Positions 18,301 through 27,464 are shown, counted from the first letter of the stretch. The stretch: DNA of 64,000 nucleotides from Methanosphaerula palustris E1-9c (GCF_000021965.1 NC_011832.1:1550001-1614000), one strand, 5' to 3'. Notes: generated from the sequence alone by a model not told the origin. Made by a program: numbers and translations.

Positions 18301-19113
18301 GTAAGCCCTGCCGGCGACCGAGAGGAACGGAAGGAGCGAGACCGACTGCTTCTCTTCAGCCTCCTTCCGGCAGTATTCGTAGAACTCGCACCACTCGCAC
18401 CGGTAATAGAGGTGCCACCCGAGGTCTTTTGGGCTGGCGGTCAGGATCTCGTTGAGTTTATGGGAGAAGAAGTCCTCGAGGATCCGCTGCGACGGGATGA
18501 GATCGAACCAGACCGGTTCGGGCTGGTTGTACAGCCAGATCCCGGCCTGCACCTGGTCGGCCGCGAGCGGGAGATCGTTGGCTTTCAGCACCTCCTGGAG
18601 CATCCGGGCATAGAGGGTCACCTGGATCCGGTGGCTGCCTTTCAAAAATTCGCTGGCCTTGACATCGATGATCTGCAGCCTCCGCTTGCCGTGCACCGTC
18701 GTGCAGCGGATCAGGTCGGGCCGGCTGATCCCGAATCTGCAGAGGTCGCTGCTGACTCCGTACTGGGAGAGGAAGTCCGGTGGCGGCTGCAGGGTCGGCT
18801 GGTAGAGGTGATGCCCGGGTGAGAGGGTGGAGAGGCCGTCGAGGGTCTCCTGCCATTCGAGCACCCGCTCATGCAATGCACCGCTCCCTGAAGCGATCTG
18901 AACCTGGCCTTCGAGCTTCCGGACCACCTCTTCCTCCCATGAGAACCCGGCATCGAGGAGGGCTTTGGCCGCCGGGGCGGTGTTGACCTTGCCGGCAGGC
19001 AATTTATTGATCATCCGCTCTGCCTTGGGAGTCGCGTGGTATCGCAGGTACCGCGGGCACTCAAAGAAGAAGTACCGCGAGAGCATCGAGGGGCTGAGAT
19101 TGTAACGGGTCAT
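15298..19113 (-). CDS. Dna2-like protein: 4Fe-4S RecB-family nuclease fused to SF1 helicase
   Basis: 1271 residues. The N-terminal 250 residues form a PD-(D/E)XK nuclease of the Cas4/Dna2 type: Cys19 in FFFECPRY, Asp133 in SRPDLI, Asp150-x-Lys152 in IIDVKAS, Gln164 in the QVTLYA helix, then Cys239, Cys242 and Cys248 (CEWCEFYEYC), which with Cys19 would hold a 4Fe-4S cluster. A middle region of about 500 residues is unassigned. The C-terminal third is an SF1 helicase of the UPF1/Dna2 group: Walker A WGPPGTGKTT (about residue 818), DEAS (about 935), GDDQQLPP, the motif around SYGVSD and SVTRAKKK near the end. Expected activities are single-strand cleavage plus 5'-3' unwinding, as in end processing. 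Convergent with HerA. All catalytic residues are present. Confidence 0.87.
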   Translation of the reverse strand: MTRYNLSPSMLSRYFFFECPRYLRYHATPKAERMINKLPAGKVNTAPAAKALLDAGFSWEEEVVRKLEGQVQIASGSGALHERVLEWQETLDGLSTLSPGHHLYQPTLQPPPDFLSQYGVSSDLCRFGISRPDLIRCTTVHGKRRLQIIDVKASEFLKGSHRIQVTLYARMLQEVLKANDLPLAADQVQAGIWLYNQPEPVWFDLIPSQRILEDFFSHKLNEILTASPKDLGWHLYYRCEWCEFYEYCRKEAEEKQSVSLLPFLSVAGRAYLREARWEKNGSVDSLGDLTTCLERDDAPVIFNGCGSLMNRRERYAHALQALDRHEVVRHGGYSVGFPRYESVRIVLTLQESPVDGFIYAAGVRRFGGSDGPFGTPFGRTVFVARSSEECATVRTKFIDHLYGLLEIVDGYNRDHLEWNEQFSLQTYVFDTYEQRLFIKLLYEAVKDPDLAPKVLTLLFHFQDTTLAEADEHPGKEVPFPLIVLTGVIRRLAALPIPIFYRLPEVQEVLPASHYPQTLNPSRRFWFDLSNTLRSDVILSVWNGQNVEAGVEAIQEELGRRLDAASSVVTGIREALGDSLVAWAPKFFLPAPMDFVHPLLSRLAFIVRYESFIAALEVREKRSLPASERLELGISVPVVSLGDDRWKLEQPLDPYLFEAQGTIRLIVPPGDEGERAQLCYNDYERRKRRYTPKSSILRQATVEGTLPDLRTGLIKQVSLKVEQKKEMEPFQKGDPAVLYPVFMDYNVDTILSRLSECDLDDTDLIRLIEEPLTVATPLAEDPGFVEAARGYANSHHLTSSQRAAFDQILKNRLTLVWGPPGTGKTTFLAAAILSLVQARQEQRRGIRILVTAFTHSAVENLLSKVQSQVHDLPVGKGVRVVKIDRDETYRRNGPASTTNDAIKAGLFSDDPSLVLGGTVYGIYKASKYLAPFDLLIVDEASQLRFGELSLALAALRPGGRLVFAGDDQQLPPIIKGEYPEPEDGLPGLHESIFRYLRLRDDHDQPRYTAELLENWRMNSTLSRFPAAALYGDGYVPATPVLAEQRLSLKPAGRPGSSLDAMLAWILDPAYPLVLAVLEDVQATVENQVEAGIVAALVVQLRERLLAPESDRGYPLTMEGDRQFFEEGLFIVSPHHAQIEAIRKAVNGLWIWHSPPFVDTVDKMQGREADAVIVSYGVSDPETAQQEATFIYSLNRLNVSVTRAKKKCITFLPRPLLTPSYELLQHEEGLKGLGHMLNLQAFCSENGETRTFSFVAEETGEQVRLTVLRTRVD

Positions 19114-20553
19114 ACATCACCGGATTTTTAGGTCTCTCTGATGTGATGAAGACCGGATCTGATCTTTTCGCAACAGGATCTGTCAGAGGTATTGGTGCTG
19201 GAGTAAAAAATAGGTGAAGGTTCAGGACGAGCGTCGCGTGATCGATCACGGTCTGCTCGATCATTCATCAAATCTGAGGATTTTTTCTCGATCAATTTCA
19301 CGATCCGGGTTCATATCTGGCGAATTATTTTTATTTAAGTGATCGAATAGTAAAATTTCAAATATTCTTAGGTCTTTTCACATTTCCATGAAAAAATCCC
19401 GATCAAAATGGAGAAATACGCGATAATTCAGGTTCTTCTCTTAGAGGAGATCGGATTCATCTTCCTGGCAGGTATTCTGGGTCGACAGATTCAGAGTGGA
19501 ATAGAAATTTTAATCAGGGATACACGATCCAAAAGCCGTATTCCAACCGATCGGAACGGACTGATGGCATCTTCACCGATCAATCCGAATCGGAACAATT
19601 TTTCCCGGTAAAATATTAAAATGGACGCCAAATATTGGGTGAATTCGAGAATTTCCTGAACACTGGGAATGAAATCTATAATCTGCCGTTCATTTTAGAA
19701 TTCACGAAAATTATCCCGGAACAAATTTAATTTTAAGGGAAAATTAGACAGATTTCGGTCCCTCAACAAATTTTATCTCAATTCTAAAATGCGAGATAAT
19801 TGAAGGATATCATCCCGGTTTTCTGAGGGTGACAGGTGTGACACCCTGATCAAAGAAGCAACCGAAATGGGGACGGTGAACTGCGCGTCCACCACCTGTT
19901 CAGAGTCCCCGCATCACCCTCTCCCAGCCAGCACTTCGCCGGGTCGTGGGAATCACCGGGACCGGATCCGATTCAGCGATCCAGGATACCAGACCCTCTG
20001 CAACGTCGACGACTGCGCCGATCCGAGATGTGATCGTCACCCCAAACCAAAACCACGGTCCTGGCCACCATCGATGATCTTCGCGACCCCGAGTATCGTT
20101 CAGGAGGTTGGATCCCGATCAGGATATTGAGATAAAGCACCATCTCTGATCTCAAAAAATACGGTCTTATTCAGATTGTTTAGACATATTTTACCCATTC
20201 TTCCTGAAGTAAACATGAGATCATGCCATTTTTTAAATAGATAGACTTCGTTGATTGTGCCTATCTTGAAATTGAGAGGTGAGATTCTTTGCTCACAGGC
20301 CGATTTGACGACCCTTCATCGATCCGGATCTTCCTGAAATTTTAAAATCCCCCGGCCGGTTGAGATATCTCATTTTCACCCTTCTTCATTGAAAATACAG
20401 CGATATTACCATTATACATACCTCTCTTTCCAGGGTATGATGCATCGCAATGGATTCCATAATATGAGTGATAATCAGTCTAAATCAGAAAAGCGGACGT
20501 ATGCGCGTTTAGATGTCATCCACAAAGCATATCACCTGATCCGTAACTGTACT
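19114..20553. other. 1.4-kb stretch without a recognisable gene
   Basis: Mostly AT-rich with scattered A/T runs from 19300 to 19800. Open frames exist (for example 19408-19611 and 19867-20130 forward) but read as low-complexity or Arg/Ser/Pro-rich text without domain motifs. The reverse strand at 19930-20100 has a longer plausible frame (VVDVAEGLVSWIAES) ending in a stop, which may be a gene remnant. No tRNA or CRISPR pattern is seen. Composition differs from the flanks, so this may be eroded foreign DNA. Confidence 0.4.
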
Positions 20554-21591
20554 ATGATGAAATTTCTGAAGGCGACAGGAGTGCTCGTACTCTTCACCCT
20601 CGTCTGCATCTCATGCGCAGGTGCTGCGTCCACAACAGCGACAACGGTACCAACCCAGACTGCAACTGTTCAGACCACAACTACCCCAACAACGGTCTCC
20701 ACAACAGCGACGACTGCATCGAGTCAGGCTCAGGTCATCACCCCGAGCGTGGCGACAGTCCCGGCCAACACCGGAGTCTTTGCGATCGGGAGCGTCGGAG
20801 ATGTCGGTGTCGGACAGACCGCCGGTGCGACCCTCTACGTGAACAACGCCTGGAGTCCGGTTTTCGGCGACACGTATATCGATATCACCTGGGACTCCTC
20901 AGTCGCCGAGTACGTCTCCACTGACATCAAGGTTTCCTCCAACACCACTGCAGCAGAAGGTGGAAACGGGCATGTACGGGTTGCCCTCGGGGATTTCAAG
21001 AATGGATACCCGGCCGGCAGTTACCCGATCGCAACCATCAACCTCAAGGCACTCAAGCAAGGAACCACGCCATTGACCGTTACGATCGACCACGTCAGAT
21101 ACTGGTCGTCCGACCTTTCGACCTTCACTGACATCACATCGAGTGCAACTGCAGTGAGCGGTGTCTTCTCAACCGGAGCAGTCACGGCACCCACGCAGGT
21201 CATTGTAACCTCACAAACAGGGACCTCTCCGGTGACCACCACGACCCAGTACATCGCTCCGAGTGGCCCGGTCTCCTATGGGGACTCCAGCTCGTCAGGC
21301 AATGGTGACACCTACACCGGTGTCGGTGGTGAACCCACGATCCAAAAAACCACCACAAATGTCACAACTACAGTCCCAACCACGGTGATCACCACTGTTA
21401 ACACAACCGTCAACACGACACAGACGATCAGTGAACCGACCCTCACCATTGAGACGACCGTCCCGACAGAGGTTCAGACGATTCCAACAACAGTCCCGAC
21501 CACGAAGAAGGCAGGGGCGTTCCCTGGCATCATCACCCTGATCGGCCTGGCAGGTGCAGGACTTCTGCTCCTGGCAGGGCGGAAGAACTAA
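20554..21591 (+). CDS. secreted cohesin-like surface protein with Thr-rich stalk and C-terminal anchor
   Basis: About 345 residues from ATG 20554. A signal peptide (MMKFLKATGVLVLFTLVCIS then CAGAAS) is followed by a short Thr-rich spacer, then a beta-rich domain of about 150 residues (VGQTAGATLYVNN, YIDITWDSSVAEY, ATINLKALKQG) that resembles cohesin/dockerin-partner domains in strand pattern. Next is a stalk of TTVPTT-type repeats and a C-terminal hydrophobic helix ending GRKN, preceded by Gly/Pro and followed by Arg/Lys as in CTERM-type or tail anchors. It is likely cell-wall attached and O-glycosylated. Upstream in-frame codons from 20389 are excluded because they would bury the signal peptide. 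No dockerin protein is seen nearby, so a cellulosome-like role is speculative. Confidence 0.72.
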   Translation: MMKFLKATGVLVLFTLVCISCAGAASTTATTVPTQTATVQTTTTPTTVSTTATTASSQAQVITPSVATVPANTGVFAIGSVGDVGVGQTAGATLYVNNAWSPVFGDTYIDITWDSSVAEYVSTDIKVSSNTTAAEGGNGHVRVALGDFKNGYPAGSYPIATINLKALKQGTTPLTVTIDHVRYWSSDLSTFTDITSSATAVSGVFSTGAVTAPTQVIVTSQTGTSPVTTTTQYIAPSGPVSYGDSSSSGNGDTYTGVGGEPTIQKTTTNVTTTVPTTVITTVNTTVNTTQTISEPTLTIETTVPTEVQTIPTTVPTTKKAGAFPGIITLIGLAGAGLLLLAGRKN

Positions 21592-21796
21592 AAATAATCA
21601 ATAGTTCCAATCTTTTTTGGTGATCGCGAACCAGCGATCGTTCGATGACGCATAATCCGGTCGACATCGAAAGGTTAGGTCACCCAAATACTCATGCGAA
21701 AGATTGTGACCCAGGTAATCCTTGCCATAATCTGGTGATGAAGGATCCTGTCGAGATATAAGTCGACAGGCGAATTGGAACACAATCAAAAAAGAT

Positions 21797-24106
21797 CTAC
21801 TCTTCGGTACCGATAACCAGATGGATCTGGTCGTCGAGCTCCTTCATCGTAAACGGCTTGGTCAGCACTCCGCGGAACCCATACTCACGATGGTTGGCCA
21901 TCACCGGGTCGTTGGAGTAACCACTGCAGACGATAGCCCTGACCTGCGGATCGAGTTCGAGGAGTTGTTTGATCGTCTCCTTGCCACCGAGCCCGCCGGC
22001 CCCGGTCAGATCGAGGATCACCGCATCAAACGGCGACTCAGATTCAAGAGCGGCCTTGTAGAGTTCTATAGCCTGATCCCCTTCCTCCGCAAATGCAAAC
22101 CGATATCCGAGCAGCGAGAGCATCTCCCCTCCAACCTCCCTGATCATCGTCTCATCATCCATCCAGAGGATCCGTTCGTTGCCTTGAAGAGGATGAACAG
22201 AAGGAACAGATTCCACTGGCAACTGCATCTGGGAGGCAGGAATGTACAGGGTGAATGTTGAACCGCCCCCTGTCACCGAGTCGACGATCAGGGAACCACC
22301 ATGGTTTCGAAGGATCGAATAGGCCACCGTCAACCCAAGACCGCTTCCCTTCTGCTTGGTCGTGAAGTACGGCTCGTAGATCTTCGAGAGAAACTCCTTT
22401 GGAATGCCGATCCCATGATCTTTTACCGCAATCCTGACGTAGTTCCCCGCCTTCAGCGAAAGGACCTGATCGGAGGCCAGGGAGACGTTATCTCCGATCA
22501 CATCAAGGATCCCGCCGTCAGGCATCGCCTGATCTGCATTGATCACGAGATTATTGATCACCTGCCGAATCTGCCCCTCGTCAGCCTCGACTGGCCAGAG
22601 ATCCTCTGCAATCGAAAACTTCTTTCTGACAGCCGAACCTGAAAGTGCAAACGAGACTGCATCGATCAGCAGATCGTTCAGGCGGAGTTGACGCTTGATC
22701 GGTTTCCCCCCGCGTGAGAAGGTCAACAGTTGCCGGGTCAGATCTCTTGCACGGTGTGCGGCCATCTCAGCTTCAGAGAGCCGTTCGTACGCCTTCTCCT
22801 CTGGCTTGAGATGCGCCTTGGCAACAACGATGTTCCCTTCAATGGCGGTCAGGGCGTTGTTGAAGTCATGAGCGATTCCGCCAGCCAGCACCCCGATAGA
22901 CTCAAGCCGTTCGTTCTTCGCGAGATCCTCCTCCATCCGCCGGGCTGCGGTTATATCGCGGAACACGATCACCACCCCGATGATCTTGCCGTCCTTGTCC
23001 CTGACAGCCGCCACACTATCCCCGAGCGGTCGTTCGATCCCGTCCTTCCCAATCAACAGCCGGAAGTGGGATGAGTCGGTCGTCTCCTCTTTTTTGAGAA
23101 CTGCAGCGACCGGGTTTACGCAATGGTTCCTGGTCTTCTCATTGATCACCTGATAGACCTGATCGATCGGTAATCCCACGGCTTCGCTGGCAGTCCAACC
23201 GGTCAGGCTCTCGGCGACCCTGTTCATCATCCCGACCGACCCCCCAACATCAGTGACGATCACCCCCTCGCCGATGTTCCAGAGCGTCACCGCCAACCGT
23301 TCTTTCTCGTCAGCCAGAGCTTCTTCTGCCCGTTTTCGCTCGGTGATATCCTCCATCGCGAGTAGAATCCGGTCAGTGTCCCCCCGTTCCTCGTAGACCC
23401 AGCGGGCGTTCAGCAGCATCACACGCCGGCCCAGGGCCGGGAACTCATGGTCAAGTTCGAGCCCTTCATACTGGAAACTGTGGTGCAGGATCTTTTCAAG
23501 CAGGGCCAGGAACTGTGGGATATTCCATTCCTGGTCTGCGAGGTCATGGATAAACCGCCCTTCGACCTGCTCTGGGGTGACATGGAAGTCCAGATAGAAC
23601 GAGCGATTCGCCGACACGATCCGCAGCCGGTTGTCGAGCACGATCAGGGACTCCCTGATCGTGTCCACGATATTCTCAGCGTACTCCCGTGCACGCTGCA
23701 ACTGCACGATCTGTTCCATCCGTTCCCGCTCGATACTGTATCGAATCGATCGGTCGAGCAGATGGCCGCTCATCTGTCCCTTAACGAGGTAGGTGTAGGC
23801 ACCCTCTCTGAGGGCATGGATCGCCATCTCCTCATCACCAAGCCCGCTGACCACGATCACCGGCACATGCGGAGCCTTCGCTCTGATCTTGACCAGCGTT
23901 GAAAGGCCGTAGGCATCAGGGAGGTTCAGATCCAGCAGGATCGTATCGAACTTCTCATTATTCAGATGAAGCAGGGCATATTCAAGCCGCTCGACATGCA
24001 CAACCTCATACCGGTCAGTATGGATCTCGACCAGCATCTCTCGGATGAGCCGGGCGTCACCGGGGTTATCCTCGACCAGCAGTACCCGAATGGGATCAGG
24101 ATCCAT
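21797..24106 (-). CDS. hybrid sensor kinase: receiver-PAS-PAS-HisKA-ATPase-receiver
   Basis: 769 residues. N-terminal receiver (Asp59 in ILLDLNLPD, Lys109), two PAS domains (about 140-260 and 265-390), a bacterial-type HisKA with His413 in GGIAHDFNN, N box INNLVINADQAM, G boxes DHGIGIP and GSGLGL, and a C-terminal receiver with Asp699 and Lys750. The HisKA sequence is of the kind shared with delta-proteobacterial NtrB-like kinases, unlike the archaeal RHD-type kinases next door. The start at 24106 has GGAGGTGA just upstream. It overlaps the response-regulator gene by 11 bases and is co-transcribed with it. Signal unknown. Confidence 0.92.
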   Translation of the reverse strand: MDPDPIRVLLVEDNPGDARLIREMLVEIHTDRYEVVHVERLEYALLHLNNEKFDTILLDLNLPDAYGLSTLVKIRAKAPHVPVIVVSGLGDEEMAIHALREGAYTYLVKGQMSGHLLDRSIRYSIERERMEQIVQLQRAREYAENIVDTIRESLIVLDNRLRIVSANRSFYLDFHVTPEQVEGRFIHDLADQEWNIPQFLALLEKILHHSFQYEGLELDHEFPALGRRVMLLNARWVYEERGDTDRILLAMEDITERKRAEEALADEKERLAVTLWNIGEGVIVTDVGGSVGMMNRVAESLTGWTASEAVGLPIDQVYQVINEKTRNHCVNPVAAVLKKEETTDSSHFRLLIGKDGIERPLGDSVAAVRDKDGKIIGVVIVFRDITAARRMEEDLAKNERLESIGVLAGGIAHDFNNALTAIEGNIVVAKAHLKPEEKAYERLSEAEMAAHRARDLTRQLLTFSRGGKPIKRQLRLNDLLIDAVSFALSGSAVRKKFSIAEDLWPVEADEGQIRQVINNLVINADQAMPDGGILDVIGDNVSLASDQVLSLKAGNYVRIAVKDHGIGIPKEFLSKIYEPYFTTKQKGSGLGLTVAYSILRNHGGSLIVDSVTGGGSTFTLYIPASQMQLPVESVPSVHPLQGNERILWMDDETMIREVGGEMLSLLGYRFAFAEEGDQAIELYKAALESESPFDAVILDLTGAGGLGGKETIKQLLELDPQVRAIVCSGYSNDPVMANHREYGFRGVLTKPFTMKELDDQIHLVIGTEE

Positions 24107-24641
24107 CCGTCACCTCCCCGACGGTGGACGCAGCAGGACCCTTCAGCCAGAAATGTTCGATGGACTGGATCACATTGAAAAATTTCTCAAGGTTCACAGG
24201 TTTGATGATATAACAGTTGGCATGCAGGTTATACGACGTAATAATATCCTCCTCTGCAGTTGAGATGGTCAGCACTATCACCGGGATCCTGTCCAGATTA
24301 CAGTCCTCTTTGATCCTGGCCAACACCTCCCGACCGTTCCTGCGGGGCAGGTTCAGATCGAGCAGGATCAGGTCAGGTCGGGGAGCATCATGATACTGTC
24401 CTTCCCTGTACAGAAATGCCAGGGCCTCGACACCATCAGGCACAACTGAAAGGTCGAATGGCATTCTGGCCTCTCTGAGAGCTTCTGCGGTCAGACGAAC
24501 GTCCCCAGGACTGTCTTCAATGAGCAGGATCTGATAGACCTGGCCTGTGTTACCCTCCTCGTCGGTTCCGTTTTGATTCATGGTACGGGACATTGTGTTA
24601 TCTCGTGCATTCAGGCCGATTCGTTCTGCTCTCCAGTTCAT
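24096..24641 (-). CDS. single-domain response regulator (Rcp1/CheY-like)
   Basis: 181 residues made of one receiver domain (about residues 36-165) with acidic pair Glu-Asp42-43, phospho-acceptor Asp95 in ILLDLNLPRRNG, Thr in VLTIS and Lys148 in CYIIKPVNL. This is the Rcp1-type receiver that partners PAS/GAF kinases, with no output domain. ATG 24641 is chosen because GGAGA lies eight bases upstream; ATGs at 24593 and 24581 would remove non-conserved residues. It is the first gene of the pair with the following hybrid kinase. Confidence 0.88.
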   Translation of the reverse strand: MNWRAERIGLNARDNTMSRTMNQNGTDEEGNTGQVYQILLIEDSPGDVRLTAEALREARMPFDLSVVPDGVEALAFLYREGQYHDAPRPDLILLDLNLPRRNGREVLARIKEDCNLDRIPVIVLTISTAEEDIITSYNLHANCYIIKPVNLEKFFNVIQSIEHFWLKGPAASTVGEVTDGS

Positions 24642-24817
24642 TACTATGTTCTCCTTGGGACGGCGGGCCCTGGTGATGATGAGCGTTCCGCGTTCGGGAT
24701 CCGCGGGTCAGATATTTCCAGGAGACCATGCCCTGGAAAATCAGAATCTGCTGTTATATCATCTGATCGTTGGCTTATTCGATGGTATACGGTGTATATT
24801 ATTACTGATCTCGATAA

Positions 24818-26137
24818 TTAACCTTGCGGCATTCTATAGTTCTCCAGGGGGATTTTCATCTCAAATCGTGCCCCTGCTCCGGGTGTGCCGTTTTCTCTGA
24901 TCGTGATCCCGGTCATATCCAGGATCTCCCTGATCAGAAAGAGGCCGTAACCGGTACTGGATCCATACCCCATCGAGAAGATCTTCTCCTTCAATGCCTC
25001 AGGCACCCCCTGCCCATCGTCCTCGACAACCAGCAGCATCCCATCTTCATCAGGAAGAGATGAGATACTGATCTCAGTGACGGTGGCACCATGCACGAGG
25101 GAATTTTCAAAGAGGTTGGCGAAGACTCGCTCAAGCAATGCATCCGCATAGATTTCGAGGTTATCAAGTTGGGTTTTGAGCGTGATACCGGACCGACGAG
25201 GGTTTCCGCCAGCCCGCCAGATCACATCCTGCAGCCGGTGCCAGTGCGGAGGACTGGCTCCGATGTCCTGATACTCAGCCGTGAACTGGATCTGTTTTTT
25301 GATGGCAGTCGACGCGGCCTCGATCCGTGAGATATACTCTGGGTTAATCATCGATGGCCCCATTCCATCGAGGATCTCCAGATATCCGAGGATCACGGTC
25401 AAATGGTTCAGGATATCATGGCGGGTGATGCTGTTGAGGAGATTCAGTTTTTTGTTCGCCTGCCTGACCGCCTCCTGAGCCCTGGTCTGTTCGGTGATAT
25501 CCAGAAACGAGAGCAGGAGGAGATCTGGCTGTCCCGAGGAAGACGGAAGAGAGCGGGCATTCAGCAGCATCACACGCTGGCCGATCGCTGGAAAGGTGTG
25601 CTTGAGTTCAAAGCCATTGAGTGATCTGCCCGGGTCCATTATCTGCTCTATCAGGATGAGGGGATCAGGGATCTTCCATTCAGCATCTGCGAGATCGAGG
25701 ATCGACCGCCCTTCGGTCTGCCCCGGCTCCAGATGAAACTGGAGATAAAATGACTGGTTTGCAGAGTGAATGATTTTACCGGTATCCAGAATCACCAGCG
25801 GTTCGTGAATAGCGTTGAATATCAGTTCAGCATCTTCATGCGTATTATGGATCGTTGTCTCTCCTTCTTCGAGCCCACTGACTCCGATCATCGGGATCTG
25901 TTCTGCCCCAGTCCGGATCTTCGATCGGTTATTGAGGCCATCCGGATCGGATACGCTCAGATCCAGAAGAATCGTATCGTACCCCCTTTCCCGCAGATTC
26001 TTCAGCGCCTCGTTCAGTCGTCCGACATGCACGATCTCATACAGACTGCGATCACCTTCACTCAGCATCTCCTGAAACTCTTCTGTTTCTACTGGATCGT
26101 CCTTGTCAAGGACCACCCAGATTGGATTACGATCCAT
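24818..26137 (-). CDS. PAS sensor histidine kinase with a degenerate, shortened receiver
   Basis: 439 residues from ATG 26137, chosen because GGAGGTG stands six bases upstream. The first 100 residues align with the receiver of the kinase at 21797-24106 (same MDxxPIxVxL start, Asp59 in ILLDLSVSD), but the segment holding the conserved Lys is missing and the chain passes straight into the PAS helix. PAS (about 100-225) is followed by an archaeal-type kinase core: His in ITRHDILNHL, N box NLFENSLVHG, G boxes EDDGQGVP and TGYGLFL. So the kinase looks active while the receiver probably cannot be phosphorylated normally. It appears to be a shortened paralogue of its neighbour's sensory half joined to a different kinase core. 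Confidence 0.85.
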   Translation of the reverse strand: MDRNPIWVVLDKDDPVETEEFQEMLSEGDRSLYEIVHVGRLNEALKNLRERGYDTILLDLSVSDPDGLNNRSKIRTGAEQIPMIGVSGLEEGETTIHNTHEDAELIFNAIHEPLVILDTGKIIHSANQSFYLQFHLEPGQTEGRSILDLADAEWKIPDPLILIEQIMDPGRSLNGFELKHTFPAIGQRVMLLNARSLPSSSGQPDLLLLSFLDITEQTRAQEAVRQANKKLNLLNSITRHDILNHLTVILGYLEILDGMGPSMINPEYISRIEAASTAIKKQIQFTAEYQDIGASPPHWHRLQDVIWRAGGNPRRSGITLKTQLDNLEIYADALLERVFANLFENSLVHGATVTEISISSLPDEDGMLLVVEDDGQGVPEALKEKIFSMGYGSSTGYGLFLIREILDMTGITIRENGTPGAGARFEMKIPLENYRMPQG

Positions 26138-26672
26138 TGATCCCACCTCCTGCCCCTCGATCTGGGATTCGACAGATCCTACAATTCCCAAAGAAACGAA
26201 TGAACACAGAGAACCGGTGCAGGTCTGCTAGCCTGACAGCGGGACAACCAGTCCTGGTATTGATTGAGGCGCAGATATCCCCTTCTGCACTCGGTTTGTT
26301 TCGCACAGTGATGAATCTGATTGTTACTGATTTTTCCGTCAGGATCACCCCCAATCTCGTTTGTAGAATTATGTAACCCGGAATACTGACCTGGTGGCAG
26401 ATCAAACCGGATATCGGACACTTCGCTCACCTAGGATCGCATTATTTAAGTATGCATCGATGAGTTCCTGTGAACATCCCGTGTTCACTCATGGCCAGAA
26501 GATCTGATCTCTGTTCACCCTGCAGATCATACTGATCATCTCTCTGGTCGTCGTCGGCATTTTCCTTTTTTCCGCGATGACCATGAGTGTTTTCTTCCCC
26601 TCTTATCATTCCTTCTTCAGTCGAAGAGATGTACAGAAAGCATATATCATCTGGATTGGTACCTTTCCCTCA
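26138..26672. other. intergenic region with a hydrophobic remnant
   Basis: No intact gene. From about 26515 the forward frame encodes IILIISLVVVGIFLFSAMTM, a clear membrane helix, and an ATG at 26490 in another frame gives MARRSD. Together they look like the N-terminus of a frameshifted membrane protein that has been lost. A TATA-like catatatc at 26641-26648 probably serves the lipoprotein gene that follows. Confidence 0.35.
26641..26648 (+). promoter_or_regulatory. TATA-like box for the Thr-rich lipoprotein
   Basis: catatatc lies 25-32 bases upstream of the ATG at 26673, the spacing expected for a leaderless archaeal transcript. No ribosome binding site precedes that ATG, which agrees. Confidence 0.45.
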
Positions 26673-27308
26673 ATGGATCAGAGAAGACTATTAACAGGTA
26701 TTGGGCTTGTGCTGATCGCGGCGCTGTTCTGTGCAGGATGCACAACAACAACGTCCACGCCGGCAAACCAAAGTGCATCGGCATCCCCGGGCACCACCAT
26801 TGCGACAACAGCCGCACCAATGACTGGCACGACCAGCACCCCGATTTCAACAGTGAATTCGACCGTCGCGACGACGATCATCCCGAATACAACGAAGGCA
26901 GTGACTGCCACACAGAACCAGACCATCACTGCAAACACAACCACATACATCGAGCAGGACTCGGGAACACTCTCACAGGGTTCATCGGTATCGCAGACCA
27001 GTGCCACAACCCTGGCCACCATACCCATAACCCAGATTCAGACATCAGCGAATCTGTCGACGGTCGGAACAACGGTGACCTCGTCATCCGTTGCAACTGC
27101 AGGAACGACATCACCATCATCAGTCTCATCAGAGACCACCGCGGTGACCTCCGCGCCGACCTCAGTTACCCAGTCCACAGCAACACAGGTACCGGGAACC
27201 TCCACGGTGACGACCGGCACCCAGACCACCACCACCACGGTGCAGGCTCCTCTCCAGACCCCGAAGGCCGATGCAACCCAGGTTCCAAAGCCGGCCCTTC
27301 CTGAGTGA
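26673..27308 (+). CDS. Thr/Ser-rich secreted lipoprotein
   Basis: 211 residues. The N-terminus MDQRRLLTGIGLVLIAALFC followed by AGC is a lipoprotein signal peptide with the lipid-modified Cys in LFCAGC. The rest is almost entirely Thr, Ser, Ala, Val and Pro in low-complexity TTT/TAT repeats with scattered NxT sites, as in a heavily glycosylated cell-surface stalk. There is no globular domain or membrane anchor at the C-terminus. The start is at ATG 26673, not 26577, since the signal peptide begins there. A hairpin terminator overlaps its stop codon. Functionally a surface mucin-like spacer; nothing more can be said. Confidence 0.7.
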   Translation: MDQRRLLTGIGLVLIAALFCAGCTTTTSTPANQSASASPGTTIATTAAPMTGTTSTPISTVNSTVATTIIPNTTKAVTATQNQTITANTTTYIEQDSGTLSQGSSVSQTSATTLATIPITQIQTSANLSTVGTTVTSSSVATAGTTSPSSVSSETTAVTSAPTSVTQSTATQVPGTSTVTTGTQTTTTTVQAPLQTPKADATQVPKPALPE

Positions 27309-27331
27309 TCAGGGGTCACTCACTTTTTTTT
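27303..27331 (+). terminator. hairpin terminator of the lipoprotein gene
   Basis: GAGTGA (27303-27308, including the stop codon) pairs with TCACTC (27316-27321) and is followed by a run of T at 27324-27331. This has the shape of an intrinsic terminator. Confidence 0.6.
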
Positions 27332-27420
27332 AGCTCGAAGGCAACATCCCAGACCACTCGTAGACTCAGAAGAGCCGGAGATTGATTTATTTTGGATTCG
27401 ATGCGTCAAGACCATCGAAG

Positions 27421-27449
27421 AACCTGACCTGTATCACCAGTCAGGTTTT
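27421..27449. terminator. inverted repeat between convergent genes
   Basis: AACCTGAC (27421-27428) and GTCAGGTT (27440-27447) form a perfect 8-base stem just downstream of the oxidoreductase beta gene (reverse strand) and downstream of the lipoprotein gene. It is probably a terminator shared by the two directions. Confidence 0.4.
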
Positions 27450-27464
27450 CGATTATCATACAGA

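Noticed and set aside
19408-20130. Small genes in the 19-20 kb gap
   Set aside because: The open frames there lack ribosome binding sites and recognisable domains, and the sequence looks eroded.
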